From NCBI RefSeq assembly GCF_017599305.1, contig NZ_JAGFWR010000010.1, positions 148,092 through 212,091 of the forward strand: a stretch of DNA of 64,000 nucleotides. Reading direction: 5' to 3'. Below, piece by piece: positions 43,837 through 52,077 of this stretch (within the stretch, counting starts at the first letter, position 1; each line of letters begins with the position of its first letter). The notes under the pieces were generated by a model. It worked only from the letters and a program-made list of their open reading frames with translations, was not told the DNA's origin and did no database searches. The position numbers and the translations under genes are program-made. This stretch comes from Micromonospora antibiotica. Lineage in GTDB: Bacteria > Actinomycetota > Actinomycetes > Mycobacteriales > Micromonosporaceae.

Positions 43837-44751
43837 GTGGCGAAGAGTCCGAAGATTTCTGTGAGTCACGAGCCGGGTGGGCTGATCGTCCACATCAGCG
43901 GCCTGCTCCCGTCGCTGTCCCCCGCCGAGCAGCGGGTCGCCCGCCTGGTCGTCGCCGACCCCGCCGACGCCGCCCGACGGACCATCACCGACCTCGCCAC
44001 CGCCGCCGAGACCTCCGAGGCCACCGTCATCCGGTTCTGCCGGTCCGTCGGCATGGACGGCTATCCGCAGCTGCGGATCCGGCTCGCCGCCGAGGCCGCC
44101 CGCCGGATCGAGCCGCCGGACGCCCGGGTGGTCGGTGGGGACATCCCGCCCGGCGCCGACCTGGCCCAGATCATCGCCACCATCGCCTTCAACGACGCCC
44201 GGGCCGTCGAGGAGACCGCCCAGCAGCTCGACCCGGCCGTCTGCGAGCAGGTCGTCGAGGCGATCGTCGGCGCGGGCCGGATCGAGGTCTACGGTGCCGG
44301 CGCGAGCGGGTTCGTCGCCTCCGACTTCCAGCAGAAGCTGCACCGCATCGGCCGGATCGCCTTCTCCTTCCCGGACGTGCACACCGCGCTGACCTCCGCC
44401 GCGCTGCTCGGCAAGGGCGACGTGGCGGTCGGCATCTCGCACACCGGCACCACCTCCGACGTGATCGAGGTGCTCGAACAGGCCCGCACCCGGGGCGCGG
44501 TCACCGTCGCGCTGACCAACTTCCCCCGTTCGCCGATCACCGAGGTCGCCGACTTCGTCCTCACCACCGCCGCCCGCGAGACGACGTACCGCTCGGGCGC
44601 GATGGCAAGCCGGCTGGCGCAGCTCACCGTGGTCGACTGCCTCTTCGTGGGGGTGGCCGCCCGGAACCGGGCACGGGCCCGCCGGGCGCTGGAGGTCACC
44701 GCCGAGGCGGTGCGGACACACCGGGTGGGCGGCAGTCGGAGGCGTTCGTGA
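43837..44751 (+). CDS. RpiR/MurR-family regulator
   Basis: This 304-residue regulator has an N-terminal HTH_6 domain (about 25-100, SPAEQRVARLVVADPADAARRTITDLATAAETSEATVIRF) and a C-terminal SIS sugar-phosphate-binding domain (about 135-270, RIEVYGAGASGFVASDFQQKLHRIG and AVGISHTGTTSDVIEVLEQAR). Its stop overlaps murQ by 4 bases (GTGA), so it most likely senses MurNAc 6-phosphate and controls murQ. The GTG at 43837 is supported by the -10 box 6 bases upstream. Confidence 0.93.
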   Translation: MAKSPKISVSHEPGGLIVHISGLLPSLSPAEQRVARLVVADPADAARRTITDLATAAETSEATVIRFCRSVGMDGYPQLRIRLAAEAARRIEPPDARVVGGDIPPGADLAQIIATIAFNDARAVEETAQQLDPAVCEQVVEAIVGAGRIEVYGAGASGFVASDFQQKLHRIGRIAFSFPDVHTALTSAALLGKGDVAVGISHTGTTSDVIEVLEQARTRGAVTVALTNFPRSPITEVADFVLTTAARETTYRSGAMASRLAQLTVVDCLFVGVAARNRARARRALEVTAEAVRTHRVGGSRRRS

Positions 44752-45722
44752 CCACCGGCCCGACCCGGCCGGACGACACGGTGGAGCAGCAGGGCACCGA
44801 GGGTGTGGTCGACCTGCGGCCGGTGGTCCGGGTCGGTGCGCCCACCGAACGGCGCAACCCGCACAGCACCGATCTCGACCTGATGTCGACCCGCGACGTG
44901 CTCACCGTCATCAACGACGCCGACCGGAAGGTGCCCGCGGCGGTGGCGGCCGTGCTGGACGAGATCGCGGTGACCGTCGACCTCGCGGTGACCGCGCTGC
45001 GCGGCGGGCACCGGGTGCACTACTTCGGCGCCGGCACGTCCGGCCGGCTCGGAGTGATCGACGCCGCCGAGCTGGCCCCCACCTTCAACTCGCCGCGCGG
45101 CTGGTTCTGCGCGCACCTGGCCGGTGGCCCGGACGCGATGTGGCAGGCCGTGGAGGACGCCGAGGACGACCTGCGCGGCGGCGCGGCGGAGGCCGCCCGG
45201 TGCGTGGCCGCCGGGGACCTGGTGGTCGGACTGGCGGCCAGCGGGCGCACACCGTACGTCCTCGGTGCGCTCGGTGCGTCCCGGGAGCGCAGCGCCTCGA
45301 CCGTGTTGCTCTGTGCCAATCCGGAGGTCCGAGCAGCCGGCGAGGTCGACGTGGTCATCGGGGTCGACACCGGCCCCGAGGTGGTGACCGGTTCGACCCG
45401 GATGAAGGCGGGCACCGCGCAGAAGTTGGTGCTGAACACCTTCTCCACGGCGGTGATGGTGCGACTGGGTCGGGTCTACTCCAACCTGATGATCGACATG
45501 GTGGCCACCAACGCCAAGCTGCGGGGCCGCATGATCTCCATCCTGATCGAGGCGACCGGGTGCACCGAGGAGGTCTCCCGGCGGGCCCTGCACGAGGCCG
45601 ACGGCGACCTCAAGACCGCACTGGTCTCGCTGCTCTCCGGCGCCGAGATCGCCGTGGCACGGGCCGCGCTGGCCCGTACCGCGCACCAGGTCCGTGGCGC
45701 GATCGCCCTGCTCGCGTCCTGA
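44748..45722 (+). CDS. murQ: N-acetylmuramic acid 6-phosphate etherase
   Basis: This 324-residue enzyme cleaves the lactyl ether of MurNAc 6-phosphate to GlcNAc 6-phosphate and lactate, for recycling of peptidoglycan. It has the signature APTERRNPHSTDLDLMSTRD near residue 29 and the SIS-type sequence GAGTSGRLGVIDAAELAPTFNSP, then IGVDTGPEVVTGSTRMKAGTAQKL, a hallmark of MurQ. The GTG at 44748 overlaps the regulator's stop. A long frame starting at 43563 is only a continuation through another gene. No PTS transporter is nearby, so uptake of MurNAc must use a gene elsewhere. Confidence 0.95.
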   Translation: MTTGPTRPDDTVEQQGTEGVVDLRPVVRVGAPTERRNPHSTDLDLMSTRDVLTVINDADRKVPAAVAAVLDEIAVTVDLAVTALRGGHRVHYFGAGTSGRLGVIDAAELAPTFNSPRGWFCAHLAGGPDAMWQAVEDAEDDLRGGAAEAARCVAAGDLVVGLAASGRTPYVLGALGASRERSASTVLLCANPEVRAAGEVDVVIGVDTGPEVVTGSTRMKAGTAQKLVLNTFSTAVMVRLGRVYSNLMIDMVATNAKLRGRMISILIEATGCTEEVSRRALHEADGDLKTALVSLLSGAEIAVARAALARTAHQVRGAIALLAS

Positions 45723-46187
45723 TCCGTCCCGGTTCCCACCCCCGTGCCGTTCCCGACCCCTGCCGTGGCGTCCCACCGGCCCGGACGCCGGGCCGCAGTG
45801 ATGGAGAACACCGTGCCACCGGGACGTCCGTCACGACGCCGATTGTTGTTCGGGGCGTGGGGTAATCCAGGAGTGCCGGATGAACCAACCGGTCCACCGG
45901 CCCGTATCTGGCAGTGACCGGGATCGCCGTCGGACGGTGACGAGGGTCGCTCCGGGTCGGAGTGTCGCAATGGCGCGACACTCGGAATTCGGTCGGCGAC
46001 ACCACGTCCCACCAGCGCCGACCCGGAGGACGTCAGCAGTCCCACGGGGAGGCTGACAGCAAACGTGGACCGGGCTTTCAGCTGGCACTCAGGCATTCGT
46101 GACACTTTCGACTCACGACATGGAATCCCCGACCCGTCCGAACTGTTGTGCAGGTGTCAGCACCGGCTGGGCAGCGGGGGAGGGCTG
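45723..46187. other. Intergenic region upstream of sigma factor, 465 bp
   Basis: No gene is seen. There is a perfect 9-bp hairpin at 45960-45983 (GAGTGTCGC, loop AATGGC) and a less GC-rich stretch around 45840-45880 and 45980-46110, where promoters of the sigma factor gene probably lie. GGGGGAGGG precedes the sigma ATG. Confidence 0.5.
45960..45983. promoter_or_regulatory. 9-bp perfect inverted repeat in sigma upstream region
   Basis: GAGTGTCGC (45960-45968) and its complement (45975-45983) are separated by 6 bases. The spacing suits a dimeric regulator, but no known operator is recognised. Confidence 0.45.
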
Positions 46188-47189
46188 ATGGACGTGGGGA
46201 TGGCAAGGAACCGGGCAACCGGCGCGAGCGAGGGGACCGTGGACACCGTGGACAAGAACATCGGCATGCGAACCGACGAGGTCGCCGAGGAGCGTGACCT
46301 GGTCGGCGTCTACCTTCACGAGATCTCCCGGACGCCACTGCTGGACGCCGCCAAGGAGGTCGACCTCTCCAAGGCGATCGAGGCCGGGCTCTACGCCGAG
46401 CACCTGCTCGGCGAGGACCGGGTCCCCGACGGGGCCGACCGGGACGACCTGGAGCGGCTGGTCGTCGAGGGGGAACGGGCGAAGGATCTCTTCATCCGGG
46501 CCAACCTGCGGCTGGTCGTGTCGATCGCCCGCCGGTACGTGCGGTCCGGGATGCCCATGCTGGATCTGATCCAGGAGGGCAACACCGGTCTGGTGCGCGC
46601 GGTCGAGAAGTTCGACTACGAGCGGGGCTACAAGTTCTCCACCTACGCCACCTGGTGGATCCGTCAGGCGATCAGCCGGGCGATCGCCCAGCAGGAGCGT
46701 ACGGTGCGGCTGCCCGTGCACCTGGTCGAGGACGTCAACCGGATGCGCAACGTGGCCCGCCAACTCACCCGTGAGCTGGGCAGCGACCCGGAGCCGGAGC
46801 AGATCGCGACGGCACTGGGCGTCACCGTGGAGCGGGTCAACGAGCTGCGGCGCTGGTCGCAGGACACCGTTTCGCTGGACACCCCGGTCGGCGACGACGG
46901 TGACACCAACCTCGGTGACCTGGTCGCCGACAGTGACGCCCCGTCGCCGGAGGACATCGTCCTCACCGGGTTGGAGCGGCAGCGCATCGAGGGTCTGCTC
47001 AACCACCTCGACGACCGGTCCGCCGGCATCATGCGGGCCCGGTACGGCCTGGAGGACGGGCGGGAGCACTCGCTGACCGAGGTCGCGTCGCGCTTCTCGC
47101 TCTCCCGGGAGCGGATCCGGCAGTTGGAGATCCAGGCGCTCGGCCGGCTGCGCGAGCTGGCCCGTGCGGAGGGCCTCCAGGCGGCCTGA
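46188..47189 (+). CDS. Group 2 sigma-70 factor (SigB/HrdA-like)
   Basis: This 333-residue RNA polymerase sigma factor has region 1.2 (DLVGVYLHEISRTPLLDAAKEVDLS), region 2 with NLRLVVSIARRYVRSGMPMLDLIQEGNTGLVRAVEKFDYERGYKFSTYATWWIRQAI, region 3 and region 4 with SLTEVASRFSLSRERIRQLEIQALGRLR. Region 2.4 is close to primary sigma factors, but the short N-terminus and lack of region 1.1 make it a non-essential group 2 factor, so stress or stationary phase is likely. The ATG at 46188 follows GGGGGAGGG. An earlier ATG at 46065 has no ribosome-binding site. Confidence 0.94.
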   Translation: MDVGMARNRATGASEGTVDTVDKNIGMRTDEVAEERDLVGVYLHEISRTPLLDAAKEVDLSKAIEAGLYAEHLLGEDRVPDGADRDDLERLVVEGERAKDLFIRANLRLVVSIARRYVRSGMPMLDLIQEGNTGLVRAVEKFDYERGYKFSTYATWWIRQAISRAIAQQERTVRLPVHLVEDVNRMRNVARQLTRELGSDPEPEQIATALGVTVERVNELRRWSQDTVSLDTPVGDDGDTNLGDLVADSDAPSPEDIVLTGLERQRIEGLLNHLDDRSAGIMRARYGLEDGREHSLTEVASRFSLSRERIRQLEIQALGRLRELARAEGLQAA

Positions 47190-47262
47190 GTCGGCCCGGT
47201 CGGGCGTACCACCCCGACCCGAACCGAGCGGCCCGTCAACGGTCTGAGCTGGTAGTAATGAC

Positions 47263-47305
47263 GGCGAACGGCCGGCGTCCGATAGGGGGACGCCGGCCGT
47301 TCGCC
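47263..47305. terminator. Bidirectional terminator between sigma factor and NlpC/P60 gene
   Basis: Arms 47263-47280 and 47288-47305 form a perfect 18-bp stem with a 7-base loop, between the two convergent genes. The right arm ends 13 bases before the end of the NlpC/P60 gene. Confidence 0.85.
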
Positions 47306-47318
47306 GTTGCCGTACCGG

Positions 47319-48302
47319 TCAGCGGACCCGACCGTAGCCGGCGATGCTCATCATGTTCATCTTGCGTTTGAGCACGTTGCGGCCCGCGCTCGGCGCGTCG
47401 ATCACCTGACCGTCGCCGACGTAGAGGGCCACGTGCCCCAACCCCGAATAGAAGACCAGGTCACCGGGGCGTAGCTCGCCACGGCTGACCCGGGAGGTCG
47501 CGTTCCACTGCATCGCCGCGTTGTGCGGCAGCCGCTTGCCGGCGGACCGCCACGCGGCCAGGGTCAGGCCGGAGCAGTCGTACCCGTTGGGTCCTTCGGC
47601 CCCCCAGACGTACGGCTTGCCGATCGCGCCGTAGGCGTACCGGACGGCGGCTCCGGCGCTGCCGGAGACGGCCGGTGCGTCGGGGGTGTCGGCGGAGGCG
47701 GAACTCTTCGGCTTCTTCACCGGTGCCTCGGTCGCCCGACCGTACGCCGCCCGGCGCATCTCGTAGAGCTCCGCCAGGTCCTGCTCGATGCGCTTCTTGG
47801 TCTTGGCGACCGCCCGGGACTGGGCGGCCTGCCGGGCCAGGGTGCTGTCGAGGCGGGCCTTCTGGTCGAGCAACGCCCGCTGGTCGGCGGTGTACCCGTC
47901 GATCTGCTGTTGGCGGTGCCGGGTGAGCTGGTCGAGGGTGCCGAGCCGGTCGACCAGCGAGCCGCCGGCCGGGTCGAGGATCGCCTCGGCGGTGCGCAGC
48001 CCACCGGTCTTGTAGGCGGTGGCGGCGATCTGCCCCACGGCGGCGCGGCTCTGCGCGGCCTGGGCCTCCAGCGGGCCGATCCGCGCGTGCAGACCGGCTG
48101 CGGTGGCCTGGTTCGTCTTGATCTCCTCGTTGAGCTTGTTGTACGACTCGACGATCCGTTCCAGCTCCGCCGAGGACCTCTCGATCCGGGCGGTGAGGTC
48201 GGCGACCGACGGTTCGGCCCGGACCGGCGCCGACGGGGCGATCAGCGCGGCCGACAGGCCGGCGACCGCCAGGGTTCGCAGCAGCATCCGTAAGGACGAC
48301 AA
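47319..48302 (-). CDS. Secreted NlpC/P60 (C40) cell-wall hydrolase with coiled coil
   Basis: This 327-residue secreted enzyme resembles RipA-type D,L-endopeptidases. A signal peptide (about 1-29) is followed by a coiled coil (about 33-190, many Glu/Gln/Arg heptads) and an NlpC/P60 domain (about 215-327). The catalytic Cys is in YDCSGLTLAAW (C243) and the His in GHVALYVGDG (H290). The coiled coil usually keeps the enzyme inactive or docks it to FtsEX. The TTG at 48302 is used for the full signal peptide; an ATG at 48287 in the same frame is an alternative. It is monocistronic. Confidence 0.93.
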   Translation of the reverse strand: MSSLRMLLRTLAVAGLSAALIAPSAPVRAEPSVADLTARIERSSAELERIVESYNKLNEEIKTNQATAAGLHARIGPLEAQAAQSRAAVGQIAATAYKTGGLRTAEAILDPAGGSLVDRLGTLDQLTRHRQQQIDGYTADQRALLDQKARLDSTLARQAAQSRAVAKTKKRIEQDLAELYEMRRAAYGRATEAPVKKPKSSASADTPDAPAVSGSAGAAVRYAYGAIGKPYVWGAEGPNGYDCSGLTLAAWRSAGKRLPHNAAMQWNATSRVSRGELRPGDLVFYSGLGHVALYVGDGQVIDAPSAGRNVLKRKMNMMSIAGYGRVR

Positions 48303-48785
48303 GAGCGGAAGACTCCTCTCCCACCGGTCACCGGAGGATGCTGAGCCCCCGGTGACACCGGCCGGGCCCGTCCGGATGGACGGCCGTTTACCGTGCCGGC
48401 CCGATCAACCTAACCTGTGGCGGGAGTGACGCGCAGACAAAGCCGCGGCGAATGTTGGCGGAGCGCTGCGGCGGGTCGTTGTGGCAGGTGACGCCGGTGG
48501 TGCCCGGCGGACGACCGGGAACCGACTTCTGAGTGGTTGGCGAGGAAGGTCCCATTCGTCGTTCCAGACGGATGCCGGCGTGGATCGAGACGGTAAAGCC
48601 GGATAAAACCGAATTGGTGGTCAGATGCCGGCGGTCGGGTAGGTGGCGCTCGTCGGAACTGTCGGAAATCGGAGCGCGGGCCGGGCGTGCCGGCAACAGA
48701 ATGGAGCCCCGGCCGGGAATCCCGCCGTGCGCAGATGGCGTCGCGGTAGGGTCCACCGGCCCCGCCGGCCCCCTGGGAGGACGCC
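48303..48785. other. Intergenic region, 480 bp, with hydrolase leader
   Basis: No gene is seen. On the minus strand the hydrolase leader has a stem (about 48344-48372) just before GAGAGGAG. I looked for a c-di-AMP riboswitch, which often precedes such hydrolases in actinobacteria, and could not find its conserved blocks. On the plus strand TAGGGT near 48747 may be the -10 of the next gene. Confidence 0.5.
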
Positions 48786-49304
48786 GTGCAGGCAGACCGC
48801 ACCAGCACCCGACCGCCGCCACGCTGGTCCCGACCGACCACCCTGCTGTACGCCCGGCCCGGGATCGTGGTGACCACCGAACGGTTCACCGCCGGCCGGA
48901 GCAGCTACGCCGTCGCCGACCTCACCCACCTACGGACCGGACGGGGCCCGCACGACCGGCTCGCCGCCCGGATCGTCACGCTCGCCGCCGTCGGCGCGGG
49001 CGCGGCCGGTGTGCTGCTCGGTTTCACCGGAGGGCTGGAGCGGCTCACCGCCGGGGCGTACCTGGGGCTGGGCGCGGTGTGCCTGCTGCCCGTGCTGCTG
49101 GTGCTGCTCGGGGACCGCTGGCGGCCGCCGGCCCACGAACTGCACGGCCACTGCCACGGCACCGAGCTGCTGCTGTTCAGCAGCGACGACCGGGAGCAGT
49201 TCGACCAGGTGGTCGACGCCCTGCACCAGGCCCGCGAACAACACCGCTACCCCGACGCCGACGACCCGTCACCCACCACCCGCCACTGGCGACCGACCCG
49301 CTGA
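48786..49304 (+). CDS. DUF6232-like membrane protein
   Basis: This 172-residue protein has two membrane helices (about 64-83 and 90-108, IVTLAAVGAGAAGVLLGFTG and AYLGLGAVCLLPVLLVLL), an N-terminal part with LLYARPGIVVTTERFTAGRSSYAVADLTHLRT and a soluble C-terminal part. The pattern (a strand with VTTERF, then YAVADL) matches the DUF6232 family of small membrane proteins, whose function is unknown. The GTG follows GGGAGGACGCC. It is convergent with the next gene. Confidence 0.85.
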   Translation: MQADRTSTRPPPRWSRPTTLLYARPGIVVTTERFTAGRSSYAVADLTHLRTGRGPHDRLAARIVTLAAVGAGAAGVLLGFTGGLERLTAGAYLGLGAVCLLPVLLVLLGDRWRPPAHELHGHCHGTELLLFSSDDREQFDQVVDALHQAREQHRYPDADDPSPTTRHWRPTR

Positions 49305-49316
49305 CACCGGCCGCCG

Positions 49317-49646
49317 TCAGAGAGCCGCGGGCTCCGGCGTACGGGGGTGCGCGGTGGCCGCCAGCTCGCGGGTCACCTTCCGCTCCGCCACGAACGACAC
49401 GAACGGCACCGTGCCGGCGAGCATCACCAGCAGCATCCGCTTCAACGGCCAGTCCACCCGACGCCCCAGATCGAAGGTGGCGGCCAGATAGAGCAGATAG
49501 AGCCATCCGTGTGCGGTGCCGACGACCGCCACCACGATCGGCTCGTCGAACGCGTACTTCAGTGGCATGCCGATCAGCACCAGCACGGCCAGCGCCACGC
49601 CCACGATCCAGGCGATCACGCGGTACCGGGTAAGGGCTCCGCCCAC
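49317..49646 (-). CDS. DUF3817 membrane protein
   Basis: This 109-residue protein has three membrane segments: IAWIVGVALAVLVLIGMPLKY, PIVVAVVGTAHGWLYLLYLAAT and RMLLVMLAGTVPFVSFVAERK. The AHGxLYxxYL pattern is typical of DUF3817, named for small integral membrane proteins of actinobacteria. Function is unknown. It follows the next gene on the same strand by 24 bases, so they form a small operon. Confidence 0.9.
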   Translation of the reverse strand: MGGALTRYRVIAWIVGVALAVLVLIGMPLKYAFDEPIVVAVVGTAHGWLYLLYLAATFDLGRRVDWPLKRMLLVMLAGTVPFVSFVAERKVTRELAATAHPRTPEPAAL

Positions 49647-49670
49647 CGTCGTCCGTCCTTCCGACCGGCC

Positions 49671-50093
49671 TCAGCCGGGATAGTCGCCGGGCCTTGCGCC
49701 CGGATTGTCGTTCAACCAGGTCAGATAGCGGTTGTACGCGGCCAGGTCGGCGTCGTCCGCACCGTCGGCCGGGGCGGCCGGCACCCGGGCGACCCGCACC
49801 GGACGGCGTACCGTCGGGGTGGCCGGTCCGGGGGAGGACGCCCCGCCGGGGTCCGGCGCGGTGGTCGACGGCGACCCGGCGCGCGGACCACGCAGCGTGT
49901 GCCGGACCTCACGCCACCAGACGAAGACCACGAAGCCGGCGAAGATCGGCCACTCCACCGCGTACGCCCAGCTCAGCGTGTTGCCGGAAGCGGCCCGGCT
50001 GATCTGCCACCAGCCCAGCGCCAGAAAGCCCGTCACCAGGACGACCAGGGCCACGTGGCGGAGGATCCACGCCGGTGTCCAGAGCCGCTTCAT
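49671..50093 (-). CDS. Small membrane protein upstream of DUF3817
   Basis: This 140-residue protein has two membrane helices (ILRHVALVVLVTGFLALGWWQ and WAYAVEWPIFAGFVVFVWW), a Pro/Ala-rich middle and a short C-terminal segment (DDADLAAYNRYLTWLNDNP). The same pairing of this protein with a DUF3817 gene is common in actinobacteria from general knowledge. Function is unknown; it may help the DUF3817 protein. Its ATG at 50093 is preceded by a weak site. Confidence 0.82.
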   Translation of the reverse strand: MKRLWTPAWILRHVALVVLVTGFLALGWWQISRAASGNTLSWAYAVEWPIFAGFVVFVWWREVRHTLRGPRAGSPSTTAPDPGGASSPGPATPTVRRPVRVARVPAAPADGADDADLAAYNRYLTWLNDNPGARPGDYPG

Positions 50094-50221
50094 GCCGTCG
50101 AGGGTACCGGGACGGCACGCCGTCTCCGACGCGGCGTCGTAGCCAGCGCGCCGACGGGTTTGGTGACACCTGGGCTGGGCAACCGTCTAGACACCAGCCC
50201 AGTCGAGCCCGAGGGGGCGAC

Positions 50222-50542
50222 ATGACCGCATCAGCGCACCGGTCCGGCGACGGCAGCCCGGAGCAGCGCATGCCCGAGTGGGACGGCGACCACGTCCACC
50301 ACCCGACCACCGTGCTCTCCGAAACCGACGGCGAACTGATCGGGGTGGACCCGGCCGAACTCGGCGACGACGACCTGATCCGCGAGTTGCAGAGCCTGCA
50401 CCGCACCCGGCTCGACACGCTCCGGCACGCCGCCGACTCGGCGCTCGCCAACCACCTGCGGCGCACCGCCGAACTGGAGACCGAGTACCTGGCCCGGCAC
50501 CCCGGCCGCGAGGTGGACCCGCACCGGCTGCGGGGGGCGTGA
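50222..50542 (+). CDS. Small acidic DUF6158-like protein
   Basis: This 106-residue soluble protein has a disordered start, then LIGVDPAELGDDDLIRELQSLHRTRLDTLRHAADSALANHLRRTAELETEYLARHPGREVDPHRLR. This helix-rich pattern (DDDL.REL..LH.TR.DTL and ...EYL.RHP) is a known actinobacterial small-protein family (DUF6158-like), function unknown. ATG at 50222 follows GGGGGCGAC. Its TGA overlaps the next ATG by one base (TGATG), so the two are cotranslated. Confidence 0.78.
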   Translation: MTASAHRSGDGSPEQRMPEWDGDHVHHPTTVLSETDGELIGVDPAELGDDDLIRELQSLHRTRLDTLRHAADSALANHLRRTAELETEYLARHPGREVDPHRLRGA

Positions 50543-50859
50543 TGGCCACCCCCGCCGAGCGCGGCATGTCCGCGCCGCCCGAGGTGGTGTTCAGCACCGC
50601 CACCGACCCCGACCGGATCGACGCCTGGTTGCCCGCGCCGCTGCGGGCCGACGGCGCGGCCCCGACCAGCCGGTACGACCACGAGTTACGGGCCCGCTGG
50701 GACGGCCCGGACGGGACGGCCGAACTGGAGGTCACCCCGGGCGACTCCGGCGGTGCCCGGGTGCGGCTGGAACTGCCCGCCGGGTCGGCCGCCGGGCTGG
50801 CCGACGAGTCCCTGGCCAACCTCGAACGCGAGGTCGCCGAGAACCTCACCGCGGGTTGA
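50542..50859 (+). CDS. Short SRPBCC-like protein
   Basis: This 105-residue protein has PPEVVFSTATDPDRIDAWLPAPL at the start and strands ELRARWDGPDGTAELEVTPGDSGGARVRLEL, which suggests a shortened START/SRPBCC (polyketide cyclase-like) fold. No catalytic residue is clear. It starts one base into the stop of the DUF6158-like gene, so the two are cotranslated and may interact. Confidence 0.7.
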   Translation: MATPAERGMSAPPEVVFSTATDPDRIDAWLPAPLRADGAAPTSRYDHELRARWDGPDGTAELEVTPGDSGGARVRLELPAGSAAGLADESLANLEREVAENLTAG

Positions 50860-50913
50860 TCCGACGGATGCCACGAACCGCCCACTGATGCGAACGACGA
50901 GCGAGGAGCCCCG

Positions 50914-51456
50914 GTGACCGACGGTGGTCTGAAGCAGAAGGTGGCGCGACTGCGCCAGGCGTACGCGCCGCACGAGCACCGGCCGCTGGGCGGCTACCTC
51001 GCCGCGATGGGCACCTACGCCGGGGTGACCGCGTCCATCGCGGCACTGGTGAAGGCGACCGGCCGGCCGGTGCCCGAACGACCCGCCCCGGGCGACGTGG
51101 TGCTGCTCGCCGTCGCCACCCACAAGCTGAGCCGGCTGCTGTCCAAGGACGCGGTGACCAGCCCGCTACGGGCCCCGTTCACCCGCTACGACCGCCCGAT
51201 CGGCAGTGGCGAGGTGATGGAGCAGGTCCGCGACCAGGGCAGCTCCACCCGGCACGCGATCGGTGAGCTGCTCAGCTGCCCGTTCTGCCTGGCCGTGTGG
51301 GTGGCCACCGGGCTCACCGGCGGCCTGGTGCTGGCCCCCCGGCTGACCCGGCTGGTGGCGACCGCGCTGACCGCCGTCGCCGCGTCCGACTTCCTCCAGA
51401 TGGGGTACGCGGTGGCACAGCAGGCCGCCGAGGGCGGCCGGCACGACGAGGGGTGA
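50914..51456 (+). CDS. DUF1360 membrane protein
   Basis: This 180-residue protein has about three or four membrane helices, with GDVVLLAVATHKLSRLLSKDAVTSPLRAPFTRY and GELLSCPFCLAVWVATGLTG, whose CPFC pair is the hallmark of DUF1360. It resembles proteins seen near spore or envelope genes in other bacteria, but the function is unknown. The start is a GTG preceded by GCGAGGAGC. It ends before a strong palindrome. Confidence 0.9.
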   Translation: MTDGGLKQKVARLRQAYAPHEHRPLGGYLAAMGTYAGVTASIAALVKATGRPVPERPAPGDVVLLAVATHKLSRLLSKDAVTSPLRAPFTRYDRPIGSGEVMEQVRDQGSSTRHAIGELLSCPFCLAVWVATGLTGGLVLAPRLTRLVATALTAVAASDFLQMGYAVAQQAAEGGRHDEG

Positions 51457-51467
51457 CCCGTACACCC

Positions 51468-51504
51468 GGAAGGGGCCGGCGGATCGTGTCCGCCGGCCCC
51501 TTCC
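51468..51504. terminator. Bidirectional terminator-like palindrome
   Basis: Arms 51468-51483 and 51489-51504 are complementary over 16 bases with a 5-base loop, between convergent genes. Confidence 0.8.
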
Positions 51505-51524
51505 CGTCATCCGTCGCCACCCGC

Positions 51525-51734
51525 TCAGGTGGGGGTGGTGCCGTGGTCCTCGCCGGCCCAACCGCGCGACGCCTCCGGTTCCCGCTCGTCGGCGTCCGCG
51601 CCGGTGATCACGTCCCGGTCGACGGCGGTCCGCTCGTGCTCGTTGGCGAAATCCGGCTCGGGCAGGGTGTCCTGTCCCTCGGGGGGCTGGCCGAGGGCCG
51701 GCACCCGCTCGTGGTGTTCCTCATGGTCGGACAT
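51525..51734 (-). CDS. Small acidic hypothetical protein
   Basis: This 69-residue hydrophilic protein (MSDHEEHHERVPALGQ...) has many Asp, Glu and His and no helix or membrane pattern. It probably lacks a fixed fold. The ATG at 51734 is preceded by GAGGAGA. It is the last gene on this strand before the palindrome. Confidence 0.6.
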   Translation of the reverse strand: MSDHEEHHERVPALGQPPEGQDTLPEPDFANEHERTAVDRDVITGADADEREPEASRGWAGEDHGTTPT

Positions 51735-51797
51735 CTCGATCTCCTCTCGCCAGCCGGCGGCGTGACCCCGGCATCAGCTCGCCCCGGTGACGGCCGG

Positions 51798-52040
51798 TCA
51801 GCCTGCCGACCCACCCAGCAGGTCGGCCACCTCGTCGACCGCGTACTCCCCCTCGGGGAGGGCGGCGACCCGGGTGAGCAGCTCCGCCGGCAGGTCCGCG
51901 CTGACCGCCGAGCGGTAGATGTCGGCCTGGCTGAGCCGTTCCTGGCCGTGGTAGATCTCGTCCAGCAGCTCGTCGAGCTGCCGGAGGTCCGGCTGGTCGG
52001 TCCCGGGCAGGTCGCCGGTCATGGGCGCGTCGTCGGTCAC
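51798..52040 (-). CDS. Small hypothetical protein, DUF2795-like tail
   Basis: This protein of about 80 residues has a helical part (LRQLDELLDEIYHGQERLSQADIYRSAVSADLPAELLTRVAALPEGEYAVDEVADLLG). The length and the LP.GEY...EV...L pattern resemble small DUF2795-type proteins, but the similarity is weak. The start may be the GTG at 52040 or the ATG at 52022. Confidence 0.6.
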   Translation of the reverse strand: MTDDAPMTGDLPGTDQPDLRQLDELLDEIYHGQERLSQADIYRSAVSADLPAELLTRVAALPEGEYAVDEVADLLGGSAG

Positions 52041-52077
52041 CCCGCCCTGCTACCCGGGGCCGAAACGGTCAAACCCG

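Noticed and set aside
46065..46187. Sigma factor starting at the ATG at 46065
   Set aside because: No ribosome-binding site; the extra 41 residues do not resemble region 1.1, whereas GGGGGAGGG precedes 46188.
48303..48440. c-di-AMP (ydaO-type) riboswitch before the NlpC/P60 gene
   Set aside because: The conserved blocks (GAGCCGGGGA and GGGUGAAUC type) are absent; only a simple stem lies before the start.
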